A stretch of 14,121 nt of DNA, taken from positions 1-14,121 of the forward strand of contig CAKXBD010000043.1 of the NCBI GenBank assembly GCA_934871445.1, written 5' to 3'. Shown here piece after piece: positions 1-8,269 of this stretch (positions are counted from its first letter, which is position 1; each line of letters opens with the position of its first letter). This stretch comes from an uncultured bacterium (GTDB lineage: Bacteria; Bacillota; Clostridia; Christensenellales; Borkfalkiaceae). The notes under the pieces were generated by a model. It did no database searches. It was not told the origin of the DNA and was given only the letters and a program-made list of their open reading frames with translations. The position numbers and the translations under genes were made by a program.

Positions 1-1
1 G

Positions 2-1306
2 GGGACGAGCAGCGTATCCGATTTATTTATTCCCGTATATTTCAAAACGGCGTCCAATAATGCCGATATCGGCTTTATTCGCTATAACGAAACGGACGGA
101 TTATATTTTACTGCGGAAAGCAAATGCACGGCTTATTCGTTTACCGAGCTCGACGGTGTTTGGCGGTTTTACGCTGAATTTGTATACGAAAGCAGCTTTA
201 CTTCCTTTGAGCTCCCCGTCTGGATGCAGTCATCCTTCCTCGTCGATAATATTCAGATAACTCCCAAGACCGGATTTATGACGATTTTGGAAAAGACGGA
301 AACGGAGGTGGCTGCGGGGGCATCTGAGGACCTCGTATTCGATTTTGGAGAGGTCTCCGTCATAGGCGCGTCGATTGCGGGAGAGGCGCTTCCTGAGGGA
401 AGCTGGTCGTCCGCCGGCGGAAAATTTACGCTGAACGGGGAATATATCGCAAATCTGACGGCGGAAAGCGTCAATAAAATTACGGTATATACTTCCCTTG
501 GAAAACAAAATATCGTCATTCGAGTCAATAAATATTCCCTCGGCATTACAGGGGAAAACTTCAATTATGCTTTGGACGGGAAGGATATGCTCTTTGAGGT
601 ACAGACTGCGGGATATTCGCTCGAAGAAGCAGAAATTTCCGATTCCCGAGGGACGCTCGTCAAAGGGACGGATTATCTCGCGAACGGCGCTTCGCTGACC
701 TTAAAATCCGATTATCTCGAAAAGGTGATTTTACGGGAGAAATTAAATATAAAATTTGCGGAGGACGCCGCTTTGTCATTCGACGTGACTTCCGATAAAA
801 TGCTGTTTGTCGATTTCGATTCGTTCAAGGCTCCCGAAAAGGGCTTCGGACTCGGTTTTGTCGCTTCGGAGGCAGACGGAAGGGCCGGTAAAGGCTGTCG
901 TTTGGTAAACGAAAATACCGCTACCTTTTTGGCTCTTGGCGGAAACTTCTATCCTATGACGTTTGAAGCGGGAAAGTCGTACACCGTGGAATTTGATATT
1001 AAAATCAATTCGGTGAACTTTCATAATTTCGTCATTGAAGGAAACAGCTGTTATATGCCGATTACGTTCGGAACAGGATATGATGTCACTTTTATACGGC
1101 TTTCGGACGACGGACAGGGCGGTATCGACATGAAGAACGAAACGCAGTCCGTGGGAACGGAATCGAACATTCCCGTAAAGGGGGAGGACGGTTTCTATCA
1201 CATTTCTTTTAGCTTTATTCCGACGGAAGCGTGTACTACGTTGACCTTTGACGTATGGATGGCGAGCGATATTGTCATAGATAATATCGTTTTGATGAGA
1301 AAATAA
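2..1306 (+). CDS. Modular beta-sandwich (CBM/X2-like) protein, 5' truncated
   Basis: This is the C-terminal 434 residues of a larger protein. The frame is open back to base 2, so the first ATG (224) is internal and the true start lies outside the window. Four beta-rich modules are visible. Residues 1-93 are the end of a carbohydrate-binding-like jelly roll ending in a VDNIQI strand. Residues about 100-178 and 178-262 look like X2/Ig-like modules; the second carries the pattern GTDYLANGASLTLKSDYL. Residues 262-434 form a second jelly roll ending in IDNIVL. The first and last modules resemble each other (FELPVWMQSSFLVDNI against LTFDVWMASDIVIDNI), which suggests duplication. No catalytic domain and no C-terminal membrane anchor are visible, unlike the next two genes. 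It lies 21 bases before the next gene on the same strand, so co-transcription is likely. A secreted glycan-binding protein or the binding end of a glycoside hydrolase fits best; the substrate is unknown. Confidence 0.8.
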   Translation, partial: GTSSVSDLFIPVYFKTASNNADIGFIRYNETDGLYFTAESKCTAYSFTELDGVWRFYAEFVYESSFTSFELPVWMQSSFLVDNIQITPKTGFMTILEKTETEVAAGASEDLVFDFGEVSVIGASIAGEALPEGSWSSAGGKFTLNGEYIANLTAESVNKITVYTSLGKQNIVIRVNKYSLGITGENFNYALDGKDMLFEVQTAGYSLEEAEISDSRGTLVKGTDYLANGASLTLKSDYLEKVILREKLNIKFAEDAALSFDVTSDKMLFVDFDSFKAPEKGFGLGFVASEADGRAGKGCRLVNENTATFLALGGNFYPMTFEAGKSYTVEFDIKINSVNFHNFVIEGNSCYMPITFGTGYDVTFIRLSDDGQGGIDMKNETQSVGTESNIPVKGEDGFYHISFSFIPTEACTTLTFDVWMASDIVIDNIVLMRK

Positions 1307-1327
1307 ATAAAAATCGGGAGGAAAATT

Positions 1328-4300
1328 ATGAAAGCTTTGTTTAAGTCACTCGCTTCGGCGGGGTTGGCGGCATTGTTCGGCGTCGGAGCGATGGGAGGTA
1401 CGGCCGCTTTGGCGGAAATGATCGAGCATCGCGGGGAAAACGTCCCTGAGGAAATTAGGACGGAAAATGTCGCCCTGGGTAAAGAGGTAACGTTCCGTTC
1501 GTTGACGGATATGAACGAAACATTGACGATGTATAGCTATTTTCCGAATAATGGAGGAATTGACGGCACGGGCTGTTATGATATTTCCGCCGGCGGTAAC
1601 GTTATGACGGACGGGGTCAACAGCGAATGGGGCGGATATACGGTCAATTCCACTTGGGCGGGCGTGAGAGGATGGGCATATCTCGACCTCGGAAAGAGCT
1701 ACGATATTTCCAGTATCAAAGTACATATGTTAGCGGCTTGGTGTTTTATGGACGTCATCGTTCAAGTGTCTGACAATGCGTTGTTTCAAAAAGACGTGAC
1801 GACAATATTCAGTGTTTGCGATACGCTGTCTTCGGAAGGGGCAACGGTCTATGACGGCGGAAAAGTAGGCTGTACGGAGGAAACGAAGGGAGAAACGGGC
1901 TGGAACGGCAGGGAAGGCGTGGACTCAAAGCAGGCAGAAGGAAATATTTTTTCCTGTAACGTTTCCGCCAGATATGTCCGCTTTACGAATAATTGTGGAA
2001 ATACTTCGCAAAACGGTGGTGCGGACGAAAATACCGCAATTTCTGAAATAGAGGTCTATGCTCGCACTTCGGGCGTTGCGGCGCCGACTGCTTCCGTGGT
2101 ATCGGGAACTTACGAAAGGCTCGAAACCGTGGAACTTACGTCCTCTTATGCCGATGCAAAAATCTACTATACGTTAGACGGCAGTTATCCCACGGAAGAA
2201 TCCGCGCTGTATGAAGGTCCCGTAGACCTTTCGGGAAAAACGGGCGCGGTAGCGCTCCGCGCGATTACCGTCGTCGACGGGAAACAGAGTTATCCCGCCG
2301 ATTATCAATATAAGGTCGTCGAGGGTGCTTATGGAAATCAAGCCCTCGGTAAAGAGGTAATATTCCGCTCATTGACGGACATGAACGAGGTCTTGACCAT
2401 GTATAACTATTTCCCCGACGGAGGAGGAATCGACGGCACGGGCTGTCGAGATATTTCCACGAAGGGAAATGTGATGACGGACGGACAGAATACGGATTGG
2501 ATGGGCTTTAATGTCAATTCTACTGCCGCAAACGTTCAAGGCTGGGCTTTTCTCGACCTCGGAAAGAGTTGCGACATTTCCGAAGTCAAGGTATACTTTT
2601 TGTCAAAATGGTGTTTTCAGAACGTCATTATTCAGGCTTCCGACGACCCTGAATTTAAGACGGGAGTAACGACGATATTCAGTTGCTGTGACAGTCTGGA
2701 AGCGGACGGAATAAAGGTGTATGACGGCGGAAAAGTGGGCTGTACGGAAGAAACGAGGGACGATACGGGCTGGAACGGACAAATCGGCGTGGATTCAAAA
2801 ATGGATATGCCGACGCCCGAAGAAATGGGCAACGTATTTACTTGCAATGTATCTGCGAGATATATTCGCCTGACGAATACGAATCTCGGAAACGGCGGCG
2901 CGGATTCCAATACGAATTTTACGGAAATAGAGGTCTACGGAGGGGAAAGCGTCCCGGATGATGTAGTTTTAGAAAAAGCCGTCAAGTCCGTAAAGGCAGA
3001 CCTTGACGCCATAGAGGTCGCAAACGGTACGACGAAGGAGGAGGTTATTTCGAGCCTTCACGAAAGCGTAACGATTGAAATGACGGACGGAAAGGAAACC
3101 GAGGTGGCGGCAATTTGGAATTCGGAAAATTACAAGGGAAATACGGCAGGAGAATATATTTTTACGCTCGAAACGGAGCTTCCCGAACATGTTTCGGATA
3201 TTTTCGGAACACTGGACGGATTATCCATCACAGTCACCGTCCTGCCTGCCGCTGATAAAACAGCATTGGAGACCGCGATTGAATCGGCGAACGCTCTCAA
3301 AGAGGAGGATTATACCTCCGATTCCTGGACGATGTTGAAAAATGCCTTAAATGCCGCAGAACGTATAGCCGTTGACGGAAAAGCGAGTCAGCAACAGGTG
3401 GACGAATGTACCGCGGCGCTCGAAAAGGCAGTTTCCGATTTGATACTTCGTGCAAAGGATAAGACTGCACTTAAAGCGGCTATCGACGAAGCAAAGGCAA
3501 TCGACGGCGATAAATATTTATCGGACGGAGTTGCAGGGCTGACGGATGCACTTGCGGACGCCGAAGCCGTTTATGCCGACGCCGATGCTTCCGTAAAAGA
3601 GGCCGAGGATGCTTTGAAGATTTTGGCGGAAGCTATCGATGCCTTACAGGAAAAGGCGGATTTGTCCGCTTTGTCCACGCTAATCAAAACGGTAAAGGAA
3701 ACGGGATATAAGGCTGACGAATACACTCAGGCGACCTATGCGGCATTGGAGGATGCCTTGGAAGAAGCGGAAGCGATGTTGTCCCAAACCGAGGTTTCTG
3801 CCGAAGCCGCGGAGAGGGCTTATAACGCGCTCGATACGGCTGTGAAAGGGTTAGAAAAATACGGGGATTCTTCCGCTTTGAAGGCGTTGATTGAGACGGC
3901 TAAGGCGCTGAATGAGGAGGATTATGCCAAAAATGGTTTCGATGCGTTAAAGGGCCAGCTCTTAAAAGCCGAAGAAACGGCGGCAAGGAAGGAGATACAA
4001 TCCGTTTATGACGAGGCGGAAGCGGACTTGCAGGAGAAAATAAATGCTCTTGTCAGTCTTGTGGGCTTAAAGGAAAAACTCGTTTCAGCAAAGGGATATT
4101 CCGCCGAAGATTATACGCAGCTCTCTTTTGAAGGCTTGAAAACGGCGATTGCCGAAGCCGAGCTTTTGCTCGATAAAGCAGGCGCTACAGCGGCGGAGGT
4201 GGCCGAGGCGGAAGCCGCTATTGAAGACGCCGTCGCAGCATTGGAGCATATTGAAACAGATAGCTCGGGCTCCTCGTCCTCATTCTCGTCTGAATCTTCT

Positions 4301-4402
4301 TCACCTTCCGAAGAAAAAGGCTGCGGCAGCGTTGCGGGAATTTCCGCGGGGATTTGCCTGTTACTTGCGGGAACTGCTTTGGTGTTGAAAAAGAGGAGAT
4401 AA
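1328..4402 (+). CDS. Surface F5/8 type C repeat protein with FIVAR stalk and membrane tail
   Basis: This 1024-aa exported protein probably binds glycans or host surfaces; I see no catalytic domain. The signal peptide is residues 1-29, with likely cleavage after ALA. Residues 46-245 and 336-538 are two F5/8 type C (discoidin, CBM32-like) modules, about 69% identical by hand count. Between them, residues 252-330 form a chitobiase C-terminal/Fn3-associated module with the motif YYTLDGSYPT. Residues 550-639 are a bacterial Ig-like (Big_4 type) domain. Residues 641-975 are five FIVAR-like three-helix repeats of about 67 residues, a likely stalk. A Ser-rich linker (979-996), GCG (998-1000), a hydrophobic segment (1003-1020) and KKRR end the protein. 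There is no LPXTG. The start is set by GGGAGG at 1316-1321. The two F5/8C modules carry 13 cysteines, which is unusual for an exported Gram-positive protein. It sits between two other exported carbohydrate-related proteins. Confidence 0.88.
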   Translation: MKALFKSLASAGLAALFGVGAMGGTAALAEMIEHRGENVPEEIRTENVALGKEVTFRSLTDMNETLTMYSYFPNNGGIDGTGCYDISAGGNVMTDGVNSEWGGYTVNSTWAGVRGWAYLDLGKSYDISSIKVHMLAAWCFMDVIVQVSDNALFQKDVTTIFSVCDTLSSEGATVYDGGKVGCTEETKGETGWNGREGVDSKQAEGNIFSCNVSARYVRFTNNCGNTSQNGGADENTAISEIEVYARTSGVAAPTASVVSGTYERLETVELTSSYADAKIYYTLDGSYPTEESALYEGPVDLSGKTGAVALRAITVVDGKQSYPADYQYKVVEGAYGNQALGKEVIFRSLTDMNEVLTMYNYFPDGGGIDGTGCRDISTKGNVMTDGQNTDWMGFNVNSTAANVQGWAFLDLGKSCDISEVKVYFLSKWCFQNVIIQASDDPEFKTGVTTIFSCCDSLEADGIKVYDGGKVGCTEETRDDTGWNGQIGVDSKMDMPTPEEMGNVFTCNVSARYIRLTNTNLGNGGADSNTNFTEIEVYGGESVPDDVVLEKAVKSVKADLDAIEVANGTTKEEVISSLHESVTIEMTDGKETEVAAIWNSENYKGNTAGEYIFTLETELPEHVSDIFGTLDGLSITVTVLPAADKTALETAIESANALKEEDYTSDSWTMLKNALNAAERIAVDGKASQQQVDECTAALEKAVSDLILRAKDKTALKAAIDEAKAIDGDKYLSDGVAGLTDALADAEAVYADADASVKEAEDALKILAEAIDALQEKADLSALSTLIKTVKETGYKADEYTQATYAALEDALEEAEAMLSQTEVSAEAAERAYNALDTAVKGLEKYGDSSALKALIETAKALNEEDYAKNGFDALKGQLLKAEETAARKEIQSVYDEAEADLQEKINALVSLVGLKEKLVSAKGYSAEDYTQLSFEGLKTAIAEAELLLDKAGATAAEVAEAEAAIEDAVAALEHIETDSSGSSSSFSSESSSPSEEKGCGSVAGISAGICLLLAGTALVLKKRR
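1469..2800 (+). repeat. In-frame duplicated F5/8C module (copies 870 bp apart)
   Basis: Bases 1469-1930 and 2339-2800 encode residues 48-201 and 338-491, which align without gaps at a constant offset of 290 residues. I counted 106 identical residues out of 154. A six-residue insertion near residue 492 shifts the later part. Synonymous differences are common, so the copies are related but not recent identical duplicates. Confidence 0.85.
3248..4252 (+). repeat. Five FIVAR-like helical repeats
   Basis: Residues 641-708, 710-775, 777-844, 846-910 and 911-975 of the surface protein share a pattern. Each starts with a helix such as ADKTALETAI, followed by a short Y-rich turn (EEDYT, DKYLS, ADEYT, EEDYA, AEDYT), a second helix, and a third helix ending in a run such as ALEKAV. 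They are acidic and probably form a rigid stalk between the membrane tail and the binding modules. Confidence 0.75.
4262..4399 (+). other. Cys-containing C-terminal sorting/anchor tail
   Basis: This encodes residues 979-1024 of the surface protein: a Ser/Glu linker, then KGCGSVAG, a hydrophobic stretch and KKRR. The layout is that of a tripartite surface-sorting signal, but a Gly-Cys pair replaces LPXTG. The tail of the next gene (8112-8216) has the same layout. Confidence 0.7.
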
Positions 4403-4412
4403 AAATTTATTC

Positions 4413-4444
4413 GTTTTCCGTCCGTCGAAAAGCGGATGGGAAAC
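4413..4444 (+). other. Intercistronic hairpin
   Basis: Bases 4413-4424 pair with 4433-4444 over 12 positions, including two G-U pairs, around an 8-base loop. It lies between the F5/8C protein stop and the start of the hydrolase gene. No U-run follows (ATAGAAGGG comes next), so it is not a classical intrinsic terminator. It could stabilise the 3' end of the upstream message or tune expression of the downstream gene. Confidence 0.6.
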
Positions 4445-4472
4445 ATAGAAGGGATAAGGAGAAAAAAGGAAA

Positions 4473-7400
4473 ATGAAAAAAAATCTGAAATGCGCCGTTG
4501 CGGCGATTATGATTTCGGCGATGGCCGTATCGGGCGCTTACGGACTGTCTTTAACAAAAGCGGAGGAAATGAGCACGGAAGAAATGCCGAGAAATACTAT
4601 AAATGAATTTCTTCTTTCCACTTGGAAAGGATATTACGATTTCGATATTGCTTCTTACGATTTTCAGACGAAGGAGCTCGCCGAAGCGGGAATGAATTTT
4701 ATTTGGCATCCCGGTTATTCCTCCGCGATAGGACAGAAAACCGATTATCGTGAAGTGGAAAAAATCTATGAGAAATACGGCATGAGTTATCTTTATACGG
4801 CGGACAGACAATTTGAGTACGACGAAACGTTGATGAACGACTTGAAGCACTGTCTCGGATATTATGTAAAAGATGAGCCCAGCGCTTCGCAATTCAATTC
4901 CACGAAAGAACTATTTCATCAATATCTGTCTGCGGATTCTGATCGGTCTCCGTTTGTCAATCTGTATCCGAACTATGCGGGAACGACGGCTTTGGGCGGT
5001 ACTTATGAACAATATGTAAATAACTGGATTGAAACGGTCGGGGCGGAAAATATGGAGTATCTCTATTACGACCATTATCCCTTTACGGGAACGGAAGAAG
5101 TAAGAAGCTCGTATTTCTCGGATATGGAAACGATACGCCGTGCCGCATGGGAACATGGGCGCATGAAGACGGGCGGATTTACGCAAACGGGCTGGTGGGC
5201 AGGAATGAGAAAGCCCAATGAGGACGAATTCCGTTGGAATATGTCTACCTATATCGCTTACGGTTTTAAGAGCATTTCTCATTTCTGCTGGGTCTCTCCT
5301 GACCGCGTGTCCGTCGAGGACGGCGGCGAGGATATGCGCGACCATGTCATCGACCAAGAGGGAAACAAAACGGAATTATACGCTCCGGCATCGTATTATA
5401 ATTGGCAGGTGCGTCAACTTGGCGACCTGCTCATGGAAATCGACTGTATGCACGCTTATCATTCGGGGACAAATACGGCAGAGGGAGCGGAAGTGCTTCC
5501 GAAAAATTTCCTGATTCAGCCGGAAAGTAAAACGGATAATTATATCATCAGTCTTTTTACCTCAAAGGACGATTCGGAAAAATATATCATGTTGATGAAC
5601 AACTCCACTTCCGAAAGCAGGGAGGGGACGTTTACGATTTCCGCAGATTCCGGCGTAGAGGGGCTGACGGAGATTTCTCCGACAATCGATTCCGAGAATC
5701 TCCCCGACCCCATGAATTTGGGGGAGACGCTCGGGCAACCTGCAAGGACTTCCGTTGAAATCTCGGACGGGGAGTTTACCGAAAGTTTTCTGCCGGGAGA
5801 GGTGAAAATTTATAAGTTGGAGGGCGAAGAAATCGTTATCGACGAGGGCTTGGAGCTCCCCCGCGTTTCCTTGGAATCGGGAACTTATACGGGCAGCCAG
5901 ACGGTAAAGCTCACAACCGCTCAAAAGAATGTATCGCTCTATTATACGTTGGACGGCTCTTATCCGAAGGTTTTGGCAGACGGCAGGCCGGGAGAGGGAA
6001 CCTTTCTCTATGAAAAAGAAATAAATCTCGGCGAAGACGGGAAATGGGAATATATTCCCCTGCGGGCTGCCGCCTATAAAAACGGAGAGCTCAGTCGGAC
6101 TGTGGACAGGGATTATTTTATTACAGAAAACAGCGAAAATATTGCGCTTGGTAAACCCGTCACATTCTATGACAGGACGTTTGAAAAGGAAATCACCGTT
6201 TCGGACGAAAAGAGCGAGATTGCAACGGGCAGCGTCGTTACGGACGGGTATCATGACCCTTATACCGAGGTATTTACAGCCGAAAATACGACCGGTTGGG
6301 CGGTAGTAGACCTCGGAAAAGAATATGATACGGATAAGACAGTGGTTTCTTTTTGGAATGACTGGCCGTTTGAGGACGTCATTATTCAGGTTTCTTCCGA
6401 TTTCAAGAATTGGGAAAGTATCTTCAATAACGATACAGACGGCTCAATGGAGGATGTCACGGGAGAAACGGGAACCGATGGGGAATACAAAGACCAAATG
6501 CACGCCGGACAAGTAATTGCTTATGAGACAAAAACTTTCCGATTTATCCGCGCTTATAACGTCGGACGCGGGGGCGGAATGTTCAATGGGCGAAGCGTAT
6601 TTCAGGAAATTTCCGTATTTTCCAGCTTTGATTCCTCCGACCTTCCGAATGCCGAAAGCCTGCTCGATGAAACCGTTCTTTCCGATTGGAATGAGCTCGG
6701 GGGCTCCGATTGGACTTTGAAGGATGGAACGCTTTCCGTTTCGGGAACGGGCGACTGGGGACGTGCGATTGCCTTTACAGGGAAAAAGTATAAAAATTTC
6801 GTCATAGAAGGCAGATTTTCCATGACGGACATTGCTGCAGGACTCGTCGGCTTTGAATTGTATAAGACGACGTACACGGGCAGTCTCAACGGCAATAACG
6901 GCTACGTGGTATTCGTGGAAAATGGAGGACGAGTAGGCGCTTACGACGGCGTAAACGGTGGTTCACAGGAATTCGGCCCCACAAATATCCAAGCTATCGG
7001 ATTTAGTCCTTCCGATTTTGTGTTTCGTGTGATTTCCGTCAACGACATTCTTTCCGTGAGTATCAACGGAACGCCCGTCTATACGGTGCGTAACGATCGC
7101 GCGGATATGAATGCGGGATATATCGCCGTACATGCCGGCTCAATAGGTATTTCCGTCTGCGATTTATGGATTATGGAGCTCGGCGAGGAAAACGGCTGTA
7201 CAAATACGGAGCCGGAGGACGCTCTCGATTATCAATCGGAAACGGTACAGCGTGCCGTAGCTCTGTACGAGAAAAAAAGTGAGGTTTTATCACTCCTACC
7301 TAAAACGGTGGCATTTTCGACGGTGAACGGAAATACGATGGAAATTCCCGTAAACGGCTGGACAACGGAGGATTATGACAGAAAATCGGCGGGGTGGTAT

Positions 7401-8219
7401 AATTTTACGGCAGATGTAGACGTGTATTCCTTCGGTCGGCTTTCTAACGCTTTCGGAGTAAAAGCAACAGCGAGGGTATGGGTCTCTGCCGGAATCGATA
7501 TAGATGCAATTAATATCTATATCGGAATCGCGGAAAGTTTGAACGAATCGGATTATACGCCCGAAAGCTGGGCTGAAATGGCGCAAAAGCTCACTGTGGC
7601 GCTGGAAATTATCAATGACCCTTATGCCGTTCAAAATTCTGTCGGCGTGGCATCGTTTCAGTTAAAGGACGCCATTGACGCGCTCGTCAATATCAAGCAG
7701 GATAAGGAAGCTCTTAAAGAGGAGATAGCAAAATGTAAAGAAAATTATATCGAAGGAGCATACACGAAAATTTCCTACGGATATTATTTTGAAGCCTTAA
7801 CTTCCGCTGAGCAGATTTTTGCAAGTAATATCGCTTCCCAAAAAGAAATCGACGGGGCTTTGTCGAAATTGAAGAAAGCGGAAAATTCACTGATTGCTTT
7901 GGGCGACAAAACGCTATTAAACGGCGCAATAGAAGAAGTAGAGGCATTGAAGAAATCCGATTATACGGCGGAATCCTATGCCGCCGTTGAAAAGGCGTTG
8001 AAGGACGCGGATAGAGTTTTAGCGCTCGGTACGCCGACCGCGGTACAGACGGAAATCGCCGCCCGAAATTTAGAAAGCGCAACGAAAGGGTTAGTGTCCG
8101 TATCGACGGAGCAAAAAGGCTCCGAAAGCGAATCTTCGGGCTGTAACGGTACTTTGGGGCTCCCGCTCGTCAGCGTTGGGGCCGCAATCGGGTTGGCTTT
8201 GAAGAAACGTCGGAAATAA
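4473..8219 (+). CDS. Multi-domain glycoside hydrolase-like surface protein (KDEP TIM barrel)
   Basis: This 1248-aa exported protein probably cleaves a glycan at the cell surface. The signal peptide spans residues 1 to about 30. Residues 41-340 look like a TIM-barrel glycoside hydrolase (clan GH-A or GH42-N-like): GYYVKDEP at 129-136, with E135 the candidate acid/base, then NLYPNY at 163-168 and YYDHYPF at 198-204. Residues 341-450 are a beta-sandwich typical after such barrels. Next come a chitobiase-C/Fn3-associated module (462-550, YYTLDGSYP), an F5/8C module (555-717), a concanavalin/LamG or DUF1080-like module (727-904), a Big_4-like Ig domain (920-1006) and three FIVAR-like repeats (1008-1210). 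The tail has SSGCNG at 1221-1226, a hydrophobic segment and KKRRK. The start is supported by AAGGAG at 4456-4461. I cannot name the GH family or the substrate. The shared domain types link it functionally to the gene upstream. Confidence 0.82.
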   Translation: MKKNLKCAVAAIMISAMAVSGAYGLSLTKAEEMSTEEMPRNTINEFLLSTWKGYYDFDIASYDFQTKELAEAGMNFIWHPGYSSAIGQKTDYREVEKIYEKYGMSYLYTADRQFEYDETLMNDLKHCLGYYVKDEPSASQFNSTKELFHQYLSADSDRSPFVNLYPNYAGTTALGGTYEQYVNNWIETVGAENMEYLYYDHYPFTGTEEVRSSYFSDMETIRRAAWEHGRMKTGGFTQTGWWAGMRKPNEDEFRWNMSTYIAYGFKSISHFCWVSPDRVSVEDGGEDMRDHVIDQEGNKTELYAPASYYNWQVRQLGDLLMEIDCMHAYHSGTNTAEGAEVLPKNFLIQPESKTDNYIISLFTSKDDSEKYIMLMNNSTSESREGTFTISADSGVEGLTEISPTIDSENLPDPMNLGETLGQPARTSVEISDGEFTESFLPGEVKIYKLEGEEIVIDEGLELPRVSLESGTYTGSQTVKLTTAQKNVSLYYTLDGSYPKVLADGRPGEGTFLYEKEINLGEDGKWEYIPLRAAAYKNGELSRTVDRDYFITENSENIALGKPVTFYDRTFEKEITVSDEKSEIATGSVVTDGYHDPYTEVFTAENTTGWAVVDLGKEYDTDKTVVSFWNDWPFEDVIIQVSSDFKNWESIFNNDTDGSMEDVTGETGTDGEYKDQMHAGQVIAYETKTFRFIRAYNVGRGGGMFNGRSVFQEISVFSSFDSSDLPNAESLLDETVLSDWNELGGSDWTLKDGTLSVSGTGDWGRAIAFTGKKYKNFVIEGRFSMTDIAAGLVGFELYKTTYTGSLNGNNGYVVFVENGGRVGAYDGVNGGSQEFGPTNIQAIGFSPSDFVFRVISVNDILSVSINGTPVYTVRNDRADMNAGYIAVHAGSIGISVCDLWIMELGEENGCTNTEPEDALDYQSETVQRAVALYEKKSEVLSLLPKTVAFSTVNGNTMEIPVNGWTTEDYDRKSAGWYNFTADVDVYSFGRLSNAFGVKATARVWVSAGIDIDAINIYIGIAESLNESDYTPESWAEMAQKLTVALEIINDPYAVQNSVGVASFQLKDAIDALVNIKQDKEALKEEIAKCKENYIEGAYTKISYGYYFEALTSAEQIFASNIASQKEIDGALSKLKKAENSLIALGDKTLLNGAIEEVEALKKSDYTAESYAAVEKALKDADRVLALGTPTAVQTEIAARNLESATKGLVSVSTEQKGSESESSGCNGTLGLPLVSVGAAIGLALKKRRK
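7494..8102 (+). repeat. Three FIVAR-like helical repeats
   Basis: Residues 1008-1074, 1076-1143 and 1144-1210 of the hydrolase-like protein are FIVAR-like helical units of the same type as in the preceding gene. Turn motifs are ESDYTPESW, EGAYTKISY and KSDYTAESY. A shorter stalk than the five-repeat one upstream is implied. Confidence 0.7.
8112..8216 (+). other. Second Cys-containing C-terminal tail
   Basis: This encodes residues 1214-1248: a Ser/Glu linker, SSGCNG, a hydrophobic segment of about 17 residues and KKRRK. It matches the layout of the tail at 4262-4399. Gly-Cys is the only clear shared residue pair before the membrane segment. Confidence 0.7.
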
Positions 8220-8239
8220 AATAGAAAAGGATAAAAACA

Positions 8240-8269
8240 AGAAGTCCGGGCATTACAGTCCGGACTTCT
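8240..8269 (-). terminator. Intrinsic terminator of the AraC gene, overlapping its last codons
   Basis: A perfect 10-bp stem (8240-8249 with 8260-8269) surrounds a 10-base loop. Read on the minus strand it is followed by TGTTTTTAT, a good U-tract. The first minus-strand arm lies inside the last codons of the regulator. On the plus strand the tail (GCTTTCGAT) is weak, so it is a poorer terminator for the surface operon ending at 8219. Confidence 0.8.

Noticed and set aside
776..1201. 141-codon minus-strand frame in the first gene
   Set aside because: The composition is that of antisense to the beta-sandwich gene. No promoter, ribosome site or domain is seen.
224..1306. ATG at 224 as the start of a complete gene
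   Set aside because: The frame is open without a stop to base 2, there is no ribosome site at 224, and the sequence before it completes a beta-sandwich module. The gene is 5' truncated.
4262..4399. LPXTG sortase anchor on the F5/8C protein
   Set aside because: No LPXTG, NPXTN or similar motif is present before the hydrophobic segment; the only notable residues there are Gly-Cys-Gly.
4413..4444. Intrinsic terminator splitting the surface operon
   Set aside because: The stem is good but no T-tract follows it, so I list it only as a hairpin.
5562..6254. 230-codon minus-strand frame inside the hydrolase gene
   Set aside because: It overlaps a domain-rich plus-strand gene. Its translation is Arg/Phe/Ile rich with no recognisable domain, as expected of an antisense shadow.
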